Part shown: piece by piece, positions 17,248 through 25,228 of the stretch
How the letters are laid out: each line of letters begins with the position of its first letter
How positions within the stretch are numbered: position 1 is the stretch's first letter
Assembly: GCA_021414005.1 (NCBI GenBank)
Contig: JAIOPH010000006.1
Location: 62,001 to 126,000, forward strand
Direction of reading: 5' to 3'
Length of the DNA: 64,000 nt
Origin: Chthoniobacter sp.
GTDB taxonomy: Bacteria; Verrucomicrobiota; Verrucomicrobiia; Chthoniobacterales; Chthoniobacteraceae
Program-made: the position numbers and the translations under genes
Notes under the pieces: generated by a model
What the model saw: only the letters and a program-made list of their open reading frames with translations
Told to the model about the DNA's origin: nothing
Databases searched by the model: none

Positions 17248-19058
17248 GACTTTTTCTCCGAGTCCGACTTCTTGCCGAAAGATTTGACCCACTTGAAGCA
17301 CTCAACAATCGCTGGGAATTCAGTGGCAACATCCGCGCTGCTCTTGGTTCGCAGCGCTTCCTCTTGCTCGATAATCGCATCTTCGCCCTTATCGGCCGTG
17401 CCCGTGACGTGTTCGATACAGCCCGACTGCCAAATCCAGATTGAATGACCCTTGAGTTGGTCGTGGACATCTGATGTCAAAGTTTTGCCGTCGGCATCAG
17501 CGGCCAAGAGCGCCCAAATATCGGCGGCGCTGAAGTTGTTTCCTTTTCTGGGAAGTTCGCCCTCAAGCAAAAATCCGTGAGCTGGCTGAATCCGCTTCAG
17601 AATGGCTTTTGCCCGCGATATTTCCGCGCCATCCTTGGCAAGCAGTGGAGCGTTTCCCTTGGTTGCTTGAGTGAAACTGAAATCCAAGTCTGCGATTGCG
17701 CAGCAGGGAATCTCCATTGCGCGGAGAACCGACAATCCTCGCAGGATGTCACCGCATCCGCCGAGAGATACAAATGCAACGTGGTCAAGCTCTGGCGCGC
17801 GTCCATAGAAACGTTCATACGCCAAGGGGAGGATTCTGCGGTCAGTCTTTCCCTCACAAATCACAACTCGCTCGGCGAAATAAACCTCCGCGACGTTCCC
17901 CAACTCAAACAGCGCCCGTGATTGTGACTCCGCTCCGGCAAGCGCGTCTTGAACAGCTTGCTTGAGCGGTTTCCGTGTCACCGCTCCGCTAGCTTGTTCC
18001 TTACGCACGATGACGGTATTAGCCGCGTTCGCTCGGTCAAGCATCAGAGGCGAGTGAGTGGAAAAGACTACTTGAAATCCTTTAGTTGCAAGGATGGCCA
18101 GAGCTTGGCGAACTCGCCGAACACCTTGTGGGTGCAGGTAAAGTTCAGGTTCGTCTATCAGCAGCAGCTTTCTGGTAAAGTTGGCCTCGGTATCCGCCGT
18201 TGCTCTCGCAAGGTAGCGAATCAGCGCCATCTCAATCGCTCTTTGCGCGCCGCTGCCAAGTTGAGCGAACTCCATGACACCTGTTCTGCCGGTCTCGCCG
18301 ACCTTGAGTGAGCCTGACTTGAAAAATTCCTTCACCTTCGTCTCCGGCAATTCCAGTTGCAGAGTCAGGCCGGGGAAGAAGTCTTCGAGAACCTTTGTGG
18401 CTTCTTCGTCAAAATCCTTCAAAGCTTTCGAACGAATTCCACCCTCGCCCGTAAGCAATCCGTTAATGGTTTTCAAAGCTGCGTCAATCTCTGCCGCATT
18501 CGCCTTGGTAACTGGTTCTGAAATCTCCTCAATCAGTCTCTTGATGCTCGTTCCAGCAGCAACACTCGTGAAATCTTTCTGCACGTCCTTCATGGCTTGA
18601 ATGGACAAAGGCTCTGGCAGAATTGCTGACACGGCTTGAGGAAGGCCAGTGGGATAGGGTCGCCATTCCTTAGGCATGCCATTCGCTTCGACCACCGCTG
18701 GATTCCAAACCTCTGGCTTGAGAGACTTGGCTGTTGTGCCGTCCGCCGAGACGCGAATCCACAGGACGCCATTCGGGCAATATGGCTCAATTGCCGTCCG
18801 ATGCTTCGGCTCAGGGATGCAACCGAGAATTGCTGCGCTGATTCCTTCGATTCGCGCCGTCACCACAATCGGCAGCTTGGCATCCGCGAAATCGCTGGCA
18901 GAACGAGCATCTGGTTTCAGAAGCCACCGAAGCGACTCAAGGATCGTGGACTTGCCGACATTGTTTTGTCCGACCAGAGGAGTGAAGTCGTCGAGAGGGA
19001 GCGAGACAGACTGACAGGCTCGGAAATTCTGAATCTGAATGTAGCTGATTCGGTGCAT
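17244..19058 (-). CDS. OLD-family endonuclease (AAA-type ATPase plus TOPRIM)
   Basis: A 604-residue ABC/SMC-like ATPase fused to a TOPRIM nuclease. Walker A is GQNNVGKS (30-37), the ABC signature-like loop is LGSGAQRA (about 267-274), Walker B is LLLIDEPE (298-305) and the H-loop is FSTHSPL (H335). The TOPRIM domain starts with VVICEGKTD (E402) and has the acidic pair DLD (457-459). P2 OLD and Gabija GajA share this plan. No UvrD-like GajB partner is present. It starts 2 bp after the truncated hsdM, in the place where hsdS would be expected. All catalytic residues I can check are intact, so a DNA-nicking or cleaving anti-phage role is likely. Confidence 0.88.
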   Translation of the reverse strand: MHRISYIQIQNFRACQSVSLPLDDFTPLVGQNNVGKSTILESLRWLLKPDARSASDFADAKLPIVVTARIEGISAAILGCIPEPKHRTAIEPYCPNGVLWIRVSADGTTAKSLKPEVWNPAVVEANGMPKEWRPYPTGLPQAVSAILPEPLSIQAMKDVQKDFTSVAAGTSIKRLIEEISEPVTKANAAEIDAALKTINGLLTGEGGIRSKALKDFDEEATKVLEDFFPGLTLQLELPETKVKEFFKSGSLKVGETGRTGVMEFAQLGSGAQRAIEMALIRYLARATADTEANFTRKLLLIDEPELYLHPQGVRRVRQALAILATKGFQVVFSTHSPLMLDRANAANTVIVRKEQASGAVTRKPLKQAVQDALAGAESQSRALFELGNVAEVYFAERVVICEGKTDRRILPLAYERFYGRAPELDHVAFVSLGGCGDILRGLSVLRAMEIPCCAIADLDFSFTQATKGNAPLLAKDGAEISRAKAILKRIQPAHGFLLEGELPRKGNNFSAADIWALLAADADGKTLTSDVHDQLKGHSIWIWQSGCIEHVTGTADKGEDAIIEQEEALRTKSSADVATEFPAIVECFKWVKSFGKKSDSEKKS

Positions 19059-19060
19059 GG

Positions 19061-20242
19061 TTAGTTGCTGATGCCCATTTGGGCGGCGTTTTTACTCAAG
19101 CCTTCAGCGATTCTCATCAAGCAAGGATGCTCGTTTCTTGGGTTGTTGGCCATGACGAACCCGGCCCGGCCCTTTTGATTGAGCGCGGAATAGTAGAGTT
19201 GAATCCAGAGGTAATTGGCGTTGTCGGTGCGCGGCAGGCCGAAGGGGAAGCGGCGTCCCGGGCCGACCATGTCTTTCAACCGCTCGTGGTCTTGCCTTTC
19301 AGGCAAGTCCTGCGGTGTGCCTTCGGGGTGACGACATGCGCTCACGCGCATTGCAGTGTCCACGGCGTTGACGTTGAACGGCGGGTTGGCGAGGACGAAG
19401 TCGAAGCGGCCCGTGGCGTCGTGCGGGTCGTCGCAGTAGCTGTTGACGTTGCCGCAGTTTTTGATTTCGCCTTCGAGGCCGTGGACGGCGAGGTTCAGGC
19501 GGCAGAGGCGTCCGGTTTCGTCGGTCTTCTCGACGCCGTGGATCGAGAGTTCGGCGGCGGGATTCTTCTTATGCTCGGAGACGAAGCGCGCCGAGGAGAC
19601 GAACATGCCGCCCGAACCGCACGCGGGGTCGAGGATGCGCCCGTGATAGGGCTCGATGACTTCGGTGAGGAGGCGGACGATGCTGCTGGGGGTGTAAAAT
19701 TCGCCGCCGCCTTGACCTTCGCTCATGGCGAACTCGCCGAGGAAGTATTCGTAGATGCGCCCGAAGGCGTCGTAGTCCAGCGAGGCGGGAATCTCGGAGA
19801 CTTTCTTGAGCAGTTCCTTGAGGAGGGTGCTGGTGAAGAGGTTGTAGGTCTTGGGCAGGACGCCGGCGAGCTGCGGGTTGTGCTTCTCGATGTCGCGCAT
19901 GGCGGCATTGACCTTCGCGCCGATGTTCTCGGCTTCGGGGCGGTTGAGCAGGTAATCGAACCGCGCCTCGGCGGGCAGATAGAGAATGCCTTCGGCGTGG
20001 TAGGCGGCGGGCTCATCCACGCGGCTGCCACGGCGGGCGGAGGCGGAGGCTTTCTCCAGCTTGGCGCGCTGGGCGGCGAAGCGGACTTCGGCGAAGCGCA
20101 GGAAGATGAGGCCCAGGACGGGCGCGGAGTATTCCTGGGACTTCAGGCCGGAGTTGGCGCGGAACTGGTCGGCGGCGGACCAGAGACGCTTTTCCAGTGC
20201 GGCCGTATCAGTGTCTTTTTCGGAGGGAGCGATCCAGATCAT
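19061..20242 (-). pseudogene. hsdM: type I restriction-modification methyltransferase subunit, C-terminally truncated, with an in-frame insertion
   Basis: A 393-codon frame. The N-terminal helical domain and the SAM motif DPACGSGGMF (205-214) and catalytic NPPF (286-289) are intact. After FNVNAVD the expected continuation ERLKDMVGPGRRFPFGLP is delayed by about 24 residues (296-319) encoded by a palindrome-rich insert. The protein ends soon after GFVMAN with an unrelated tail (NPRNEHPCLMRIAEG, ending MGISN), so roughly the last 100-150 residues, used to contact HsdS, are missing. No hsdS follows. It is the first gene of the island and may still be expressed. The ATG at 20242 is the first in a frame that matches the family start (ALEKRLWSAADQFRANS). 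Confidence 0.82.
19287..19359. repeat. palindromic insertion inside hsdM
   Basis: About 72 bp that interrupt a conserved part of hsdM without breaking the frame. It contains two short hairpins: CTTGCCT/AGGCAAG with a 3-nt loop (19291-19307) and ATGCGC/GCGCAT with a 4-nt loop (19336-19351). The borders are set by where the protein departs from and rejoins the HsdM family pattern (VNAVD and ERLKDMVG). Confidence 0.6.
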
Positions 20243-20421
20243 TCGGACGGTCCTTTTATGGAGGCAGAGGGATGCTGTCGAGGCCCGCATGGACAAACCC
20301 GCCGGTCATCCTGGCGAGGCAGGGGAGCAGCGGGCGCGTGCGCATTTCGCCTTCGTTTCGTCGCGCGTTTGTCACATTCGCTTTGCCCAGCCGCCGCCTC
20401 GGGTGCTATGCCTCGCAGCCT

Positions 20422-21060
20422 ATGTCCGCTCTCCAACGCATCTTCGGTCGCGATATGAAATTCTACGACCTCCTGGAAACCAGCGCCGCTGCCGCCAAGC
20501 AAAGCGCGGACATCCTCGCCGACGCCTTGCCGAAGCTGATCGAAGCCTCCACGAACGACGCCCTTGCCGACCTCGCGCTGGCCCGCCGCAAGCACAAGCG
20601 CATCGCGCAGGAAACCACCGAAGCGCTGTGCAAAAACTTCGTTACGCCGCTGGAGCGCGAGGACATCGAGGCGCTCTCCACGGCGCTCTACAAGATCTCC
20701 AAGAACGTGGAGAAAATCGGCGAGCGGCTCATCATCCGCCCGATCGGCGCAAACCCGCAGGAGATCAGCCGACAGATCGGCATGCTCGGCCAGGCCACGG
20801 AAGTCGTCGCAAAAATGGTCAACGAACTCCGCTCGAAGTCGCACGGTGAGGCCATCCGCGATGACTACGAGCGGCTGCAAGGCATCGAGGGCGATGCCGA
20901 CAAGCTGATGAACCAGCTTCTGCGCGAGCTTTACCACGGCACCGGCGACGCGCGGCTTGTGGTTTATTGGAAGGATCTTTTCGAGCTGACCGAGAAGGGT
21001 ATCGACCGCTGCCGCGACGCGGGCTACGTGGTCTTTCACGTCGCGCTGAAATACTCCTGA
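20422..21060 (+). CDS. DUF47/PhoU-like phosphate transport accessory protein
   Basis: A 212-residue all-helical protein of the DUF47 family (PhoU-like), which usually sits directly before a PiT-type phosphate transporter and modulates it. This is the case here: the pit gene starts 25 bp downstream. Features include the N-terminal FGRDMKFYDLLE motif and acidic helix caps. Cytoplasmic; no membrane segment. The ATG at 20422 fits the family start (ALQRIFGRD). Confidence 0.9.
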   Translation: MSALQRIFGRDMKFYDLLETSAAAAKQSADILADALPKLIEASTNDALADLALARRKHKRIAQETTEALCKNFVTPLEREDIEALSTALYKISKNVEKIGERLIIRPIGANPQEISRQIGMLGQATEVVAKMVNELRSKSHGEAIRDDYERLQGIEGDADKLMNQLLRELYHGTGDARLVVYWKDLFELTEKGIDRCRDAGYVVFHVALKYS

Positions 21061-21085
21061 GCCCGCCTCCCGCTCCGCTCCCGCG

Positions 21086-22153
21086 ATGACGCTCTTTCTC
21101 CTCGTCCTGCTCGCCGCGCTCGCGTTCGAGTACATCAACGGTTTTCACGACACCGCCAACGCCATCGCCACCGTGGTCTCGACGAAAGTGCTCACGCCGC
21201 GCCAGGCCATCCTGCTGGCCGCCGGGGCCAACCTGCTCGGTGCCTTCATGGGCGAAGCCGTCGCCAAAACCATCGGCCAGGGCCAGGTGGACAAAGGCGT
21301 GGTGACGATGGGCACGATCCTCGCGGCCTTGGTCGGAGCCATCGTGTGGAATCTGATTACGTGGTGGTTTGGCCTGCCCTCCAGCTCCAGCCACGCGCTC
21401 ATCGGCGGGCTCTGCGGCGCGGCCCTCGCCACGAGTCGCGGCAACTGGGGCGTGCTCATTTGGGACCGCATGGGCGCGAAAGGGCCGGACGGGCTTTGGC
21501 CGAAAGTCATCAAGCCGATGATCTCCTCGCCGGTCGCGGGCTTTGTCGTCGGCTTCCTGCTCATGGCGCTCATCACCGCCTTCGTCCTGAACTGGCGACC
21601 CAGCGTGGTCAACGGCGTGTTTGGCAAACTCCAGATCGCCTCCGCCGCATGGATGGGCCTCTCGCACGGCACCAATGACGCGCAGAAAACGATGGGCATC
21701 ATCACGCTCGCGCTCTTTACCGGCACCGCCAGCGGGGCCTTCGCCAGCCTCCCGCCGTGGCTGCATTTCCTGCATACGCCGAAGTTTGAAATCAGCTTCT
21801 GGGTGAAAGTGCTCTGCGCCGTCACGATGGCCGCCGGCACCGCCGCGGGCGGGTGGCGCATCATGCGGACGATGGGTCACAAGATCGTCCGCCTCCAGCC
21901 GGTTCACGGTTTCGCCGCCGAAACCACGGCGGGCGCGATCATCTTTGCCGCGTCGCATTTCGGCATCCCGCTTTCCACCACCCACGTCATCGCCACCTCG
22001 ATCATGGGCGTGGGCGCAATGAAGCGCTTCAGCGCGGTGAAATGGGGGCTCGTCCATCGCATCGTGTGGGCCTGGGTGCTGACCATCCCGATCACCGGCC
22101 TGCTCGGCTACCTCACAGCGCGGGGTTTCATGCTGCTGGGCGTGGGCCACTAG
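21086..22153 (+). CDS. pit: inorganic phosphate transporter, PiT family
   Basis: A 355-residue polytopic membrane protein. Both PiT signature repeats are visible: NGFHDTANAIATVVSTK near the N-terminus and LSHGTNDAQKTMGI in the second half, together with the loop SSSHALIGGL and its repeat STTHVIATSIMG. PiT carriers import phosphate (or metal-phosphate) with protons or sodium. It forms an operon with the DUF47 gene just upstream. Confidence 0.95.
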   Translation: MTLFLLVLLAALAFEYINGFHDTANAIATVVSTKVLTPRQAILLAAGANLLGAFMGEAVAKTIGQGQVDKGVVTMGTILAALVGAIVWNLITWWFGLPSSSSHALIGGLCGAALATSRGNWGVLIWDRMGAKGPDGLWPKVIKPMISSPVAGFVVGFLLMALITAFVLNWRPSVVNGVFGKLQIASAAWMGLSHGTNDAQKTMGIITLALFTGTASGAFASLPPWLHFLHTPKFEISFWVKVLCAVTMAAGTAAGGWRIMRTMGHKIVRLQPVHGFAAETTAGAIIFAASHFGIPLSTTHVIATSIMGVGAMKRFSAVKWGLVHRIVWAWVLTIPITGLLGYLTARGFMLLGVGH

Positions 22154-22246
22154 CCCCCGGCGCGGCCAGCGCGCGACGGCTGCCGCTGGTTTCGGCTGCG
22201 ACACTTTTGTCCCAATCCCCTGCCCCGTTGTTGTTATCTTGCCGTC

Positions 22247-24754
22247 ATGAGTTTCTCCGCCTCCCGACTTTGTCTCTCCGCGCTCACCCTGGTCGCGGCG
22301 TCCGCTTCCGGCGCGGTAAATGTCGCGGCACCTGCACCCACGCCGACTGCGGAGCAGACGGCGTTTTTTGAAAAGAGCATCCGGCCCGTGCTCGTGACGA
22401 AGTGCTACAAGTGCCACTCGGCGGACGCGGACAAGGTGCGCGGCGGGCTGCTGCTCGACACGCGCGACGGGCTGCGCAAGGGCGGCGACACCGGCCCGGC
22501 CATCGTGCCGGGCAACCCCGGCGAGAGCCTGCTCATCCAGGCGCTGCATTCGGCGGACAAGGACACCGCGATGCCGCCCGCGAAAAGCGGCGGCAAGCTG
22601 CCGGCCAATGTCATCGCGGACTTTGAGGCGTGGGTGAAAATGGGCGCGCCCGATCCGCGCGAGGGCGCGGCGGCGGTGGTCGTGGCGAAAAAGGAAATCG
22701 ACTTCAACAAGGCGCGCGAGTTTTGGGCCTACAAGGCACCGGTGATGCCGGCTGCGCCGCTGGTCGCCGACCAGGCGTGGGCGCGCACGGACCTCGACCG
22801 TTTCATCCTCGCGGGGCTGGAGGCGAAGGGGCTGAAACCCGTGGCCGACGCGGACCGGCGCAATCTCATTCGGCGCGTGTATTTCGACCTCGTGGGGCTG
22901 CCGCCGACGCCGGAGGAACTGGAGGCGTTTTTCCGCGACACTTCGCCGGAGGCGTTTGCCAAAGTGGTGGACCGGCTGCTGGCGTCGCCGCAGTTCGGCG
23001 AGCGCTGGGGACGCCACTGGCTCGACGTGGCACGCTACGCGGAATCCACCGGCAAGGAGCGCAACTTCACGTTTCCCGAAGCGTGGAGGTATCGCGATTA
23101 CGTCATCGCGGCGTTCAACGCGGACAAGCCGTACGACGAGTTCATCCGCGAGCAGATCGCCGGCGATCTGCTACCGGCCAAGGATCCGGCGGAGCGCAAC
23201 GAGCATCTCATCGCCACGGGCTTTCTCGCGCTCGGGCCAAAGGGGCTGAACGAAAGGAACCGCGTGCGGTTTCAAATGGACCTCGTGGACGAGCAGATCG
23301 ACGTGACCTCGCGCGCGGTGCTCGGCCTGACCGCCGCGTGCGCGCGCTGCCACGATCACAAGTTCGATCCCATCCCGACCACCGACTACTACGCGCTCGC
23401 CGGAATCTTCCGCAGCTCGCGGACCTTCTTCGGCACGAGCAATCCGGACGCCGCCAACGCCAAGAAATACAATAACGGCACGCCGCTGCTGCCGCTGAGC
23501 AAGAGCGCCGCCGCGCCCGCTGCGGCTGCGCCCGCCCAGCCGCCCGTACCTTCGCCGGAAAAGCAGCTCGCCGATCTCGCCGCGAAAAATCCCGAACGCG
23601 CCGCGCGCTACGCCGCCATGAGCGCCGTGGAGAAAGCGCAACTCGTCGAGAAGCTCAAGGCCAAGGGCGTCCTCACCGCGCCGCCGCCCGCCGCCGCACC
23701 ATCCGCCGCGATCGGCACCGCGCTCGCGATGGGCGTGACGGACGGGCGCCCCGGCAATTCGCCGCTCTACATCCGCGGCGAGGTGGACAGCCCCGGCCCG
23801 CTCGTGCCGCGCGGTTTTCTCACCGTCCTCACGCCCGGCTCGCCGCCCGCGATCAGCGCTTCGCAAAGCGGCCGGCGCGAGCTGGCGGACTGGCTCGCCA
23901 GCAAGTCGAATCCGCTCACCGCGCGCGTCATGGTCAACCGCGTGTGGCTGAATCTTTTCGGCGAAGGGCTCGTGCGCACGCCGGACAACTTCGGCTCGAC
24001 CGGCGAGAAACCCACCCACCCCGCGCTGCTCGATCTGCTCGCCACGCAGTTCATGCGCGACGGCTGGTCGGTGAAAGCGCTCGTGCGTTCCATCGTCCTG
24101 AGCCGCACCTACCAGCTCGCCAGCACCAGCGATCCGAAAAACTACGAGGCCGATCCCGACAACGTCCTCGTCTGGCGCATGACCCCGCGTCGGCTCGACG
24201 CCGAGGCCATCCGCGACGGCATCCTCGCCGCCAGCGGCCAGCTCGAACGCACGCCGCCCTACGCCTCCGTCGTCGCGCACGTCGGCGACGGCTACATCAA
24301 CCGCGGCATCGCGCCGTCGCAGTTCAACGTCGAGGCGCGCTACCGCAGCGTCTATCTGCCCATCGTCCGCGACTACGTGCCCGACGTGCTCGCGGTCTTC
24401 GACTTCGCCGAGCCCACGCTCGTCGTCGCCGGGCGCGAAACCACGAACGTCCCATCGCAGGCGCTCTTCATGATGAACAGCCCCTTCGTCACCGCGCAGT
24501 CCCGCGCGCTCGCGAAGCGGCTGCTCGCGATGACGCAATACGACCACGGCCAGCGCATCATCATGGCCTACATGCTCACGCTGTCCCGCCCGCCGACGCC
24601 CGCCGAAGCCGCGCGCAGCGAGCAGTATCTCACCGCCTTCACCCCGCACAGCGACTCCGCCGCCAGCCCCGCGCCCGCCGCGTCGGCGGAAACGGCGTGG
24701 GCGACTTTCTGCCAGGCGCTGTTTGCGTGCGCGGAGTTTCGGTATCTCAAATGA
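22247..24754 (+). CDS. planctomycete-type cytochrome c protein with DUF1549 and DUF1553
   Basis: An 835-residue secreted protein. After a signal peptide (to about residue 25), the PSCyt1 domain carries the heme motif CYKCH near residue 50. DUF1549 follows (about 170-380), with its own conserved CARCHDHKFDPI. An Ala/Pro-rich linker (about 420-485) leads into DUF1553 (about 530-800), with MVNRVWLNLFGEGLV and FDFAEP. These proteins are typical of PVC bacteria and normally pair with a DUF1501 partner, found here at 25218 but separated by an inserted S23-like gene. The biochemical role is not established; polysaccharide or sulfated-glycan oxidation has been suggested for the class. Confidence 0.93.
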   Translation: MSFSASRLCLSALTLVAASASGAVNVAAPAPTPTAEQTAFFEKSIRPVLVTKCYKCHSADADKVRGGLLLDTRDGLRKGGDTGPAIVPGNPGESLLIQALHSADKDTAMPPAKSGGKLPANVIADFEAWVKMGAPDPREGAAAVVVAKKEIDFNKAREFWAYKAPVMPAAPLVADQAWARTDLDRFILAGLEAKGLKPVADADRRNLIRRVYFDLVGLPPTPEELEAFFRDTSPEAFAKVVDRLLASPQFGERWGRHWLDVARYAESTGKERNFTFPEAWRYRDYVIAAFNADKPYDEFIREQIAGDLLPAKDPAERNEHLIATGFLALGPKGLNERNRVRFQMDLVDEQIDVTSRAVLGLTAACARCHDHKFDPIPTTDYYALAGIFRSSRTFFGTSNPDAANAKKYNNGTPLLPLSKSAAAPAAAAPAQPPVPSPEKQLADLAAKNPERAARYAAMSAVEKAQLVEKLKAKGVLTAPPPAAAPSAAIGTALAMGVTDGRPGNSPLYIRGEVDSPGPLVPRGFLTVLTPGSPPAISASQSGRRELADWLASKSNPLTARVMVNRVWLNLFGEGLVRTPDNFGSTGEKPTHPALLDLLATQFMRDGWSVKALVRSIVLSRTYQLASTSDPKNYEADPDNVLVWRMTPRRLDAEAIRDGILAASGQLERTPPYASVVAHVGDGYINRGIAPSQFNVEARYRSVYLPIVRDYVPDVLAVFDFAEPTLVVAGRETTNVPSQALFMMNSPFVTAQSRALAKRLLAMTQYDHGQRIIMAYMLTLSRPPTPAEAARSEQYLTAFTPHSDSAASPAPAASAETAWATFCQALFACAEFRYLK

Positions 24755-24757
24755 ATG

Positions 24758-24830
24758 TGGAATGCGGAGTGCGGAATTCGGAATGGAGCCGAGGCCGCGC
24801 GACATATTTGATTTCGCACTCCGCATTCCA
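24758..24830. repeat. inverted repeat upstream of the S23-like gene
   Basis: TGGAATGCGGAGTGCG at 24758-24773 is perfectly repeated in inverse orientation at 24815-24830. The repeat starts 4 bp after the stop of the cytochrome gene and ends 15 bp before the S23-like gene. It resembles the GGAATGCGGAGTGCGG-type intergenic repeats that I associate with PVC and Bacteroidota genomes. Confidence 0.8.
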
Positions 24831-24844
24831 AGTTTTCACTTTTC

Positions 24845-25228
24845 ATGACTGACCTGAAAGCACGCACCAAGCAGTTCGGCCTCCGGGTCATTCGGCTGGT
24901 GGAGACTTTGCCAAAAACGCGATCTGCGGACGTTCTTGGTCGGCAGTTGCTTCGTTCGGCCACGTCCGTTGGGGCCAATTACCGGGCCGCCTGCCGCGGC
25001 CGCAGTAGCGCGGAGTTTCAGGCCAAACTCGGGATCGTAGAGGAGGAAGCCGACGAATCCGCGTACTGGATCGAGATGCTGATGGAAGCCGGCTTGGTGA
25101 AGAAGGGACTCGTCGAACCTCTCCTCCACGAGGCCAATGAACTCACCGCGATCGTCGTTAGCTCCATCAAAACCTCGCGCCGAAATTCCGCTCCAAAAAA
25201 GCCAGTCGTCAAACGCCATGAACCGTAA
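24845..25228 (+). CDS. four-helix-bundle protein (S23 ribosomal / IVS-type family)
   Basis: A 127-residue helical protein. The family motifs RLVETLP, LRSATSVGANYRAACRGRS, EFQAKLGIVEEEADES and YWIEML are all seen. Members occur in 23S rRNA intervening sequences, as Avd proteins in diversity-generating retroelements, and often as single genes with no known job. No reverse transcriptase or variable repeat is nearby, so the Avd role is not supported. It is wedged between two genes that normally adjoin and is bordered by the same repeat type on both sides, which suggests insertion as a unit. Its stop overlaps the DUF1501 start by 11 bp. Confidence 0.85.
   Translation: MTDLKARTKQFGLRVIRLVETLPKTRSADVLGRQLLRSATSVGANYRAACRGRSSAEFQAKLGIVEEEADESAYWIEMLMEAGLVKKGLVEPLLHEANELTAIVVSSIKTSRRNSAPKKPVVKRHEP

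Noticed and set aside
17244..19058. Gabija system
   Set aside because: GajA-like fold is present, but no UvrD-like GajB gene is in the neighbourhood.
20819..23017. Minus-strand open frame of 732 codons opposite pit and the PSCyt gene
   Set aside because: It is antisense to two well-supported genes, has His/Arg/Gly-rich text with no domain, and arises from high GC at third positions.
24845..25228. Avd component of a diversity-generating retroelement
   Set aside because: No reverse transcriptase, template repeat or variable repeat in the window.
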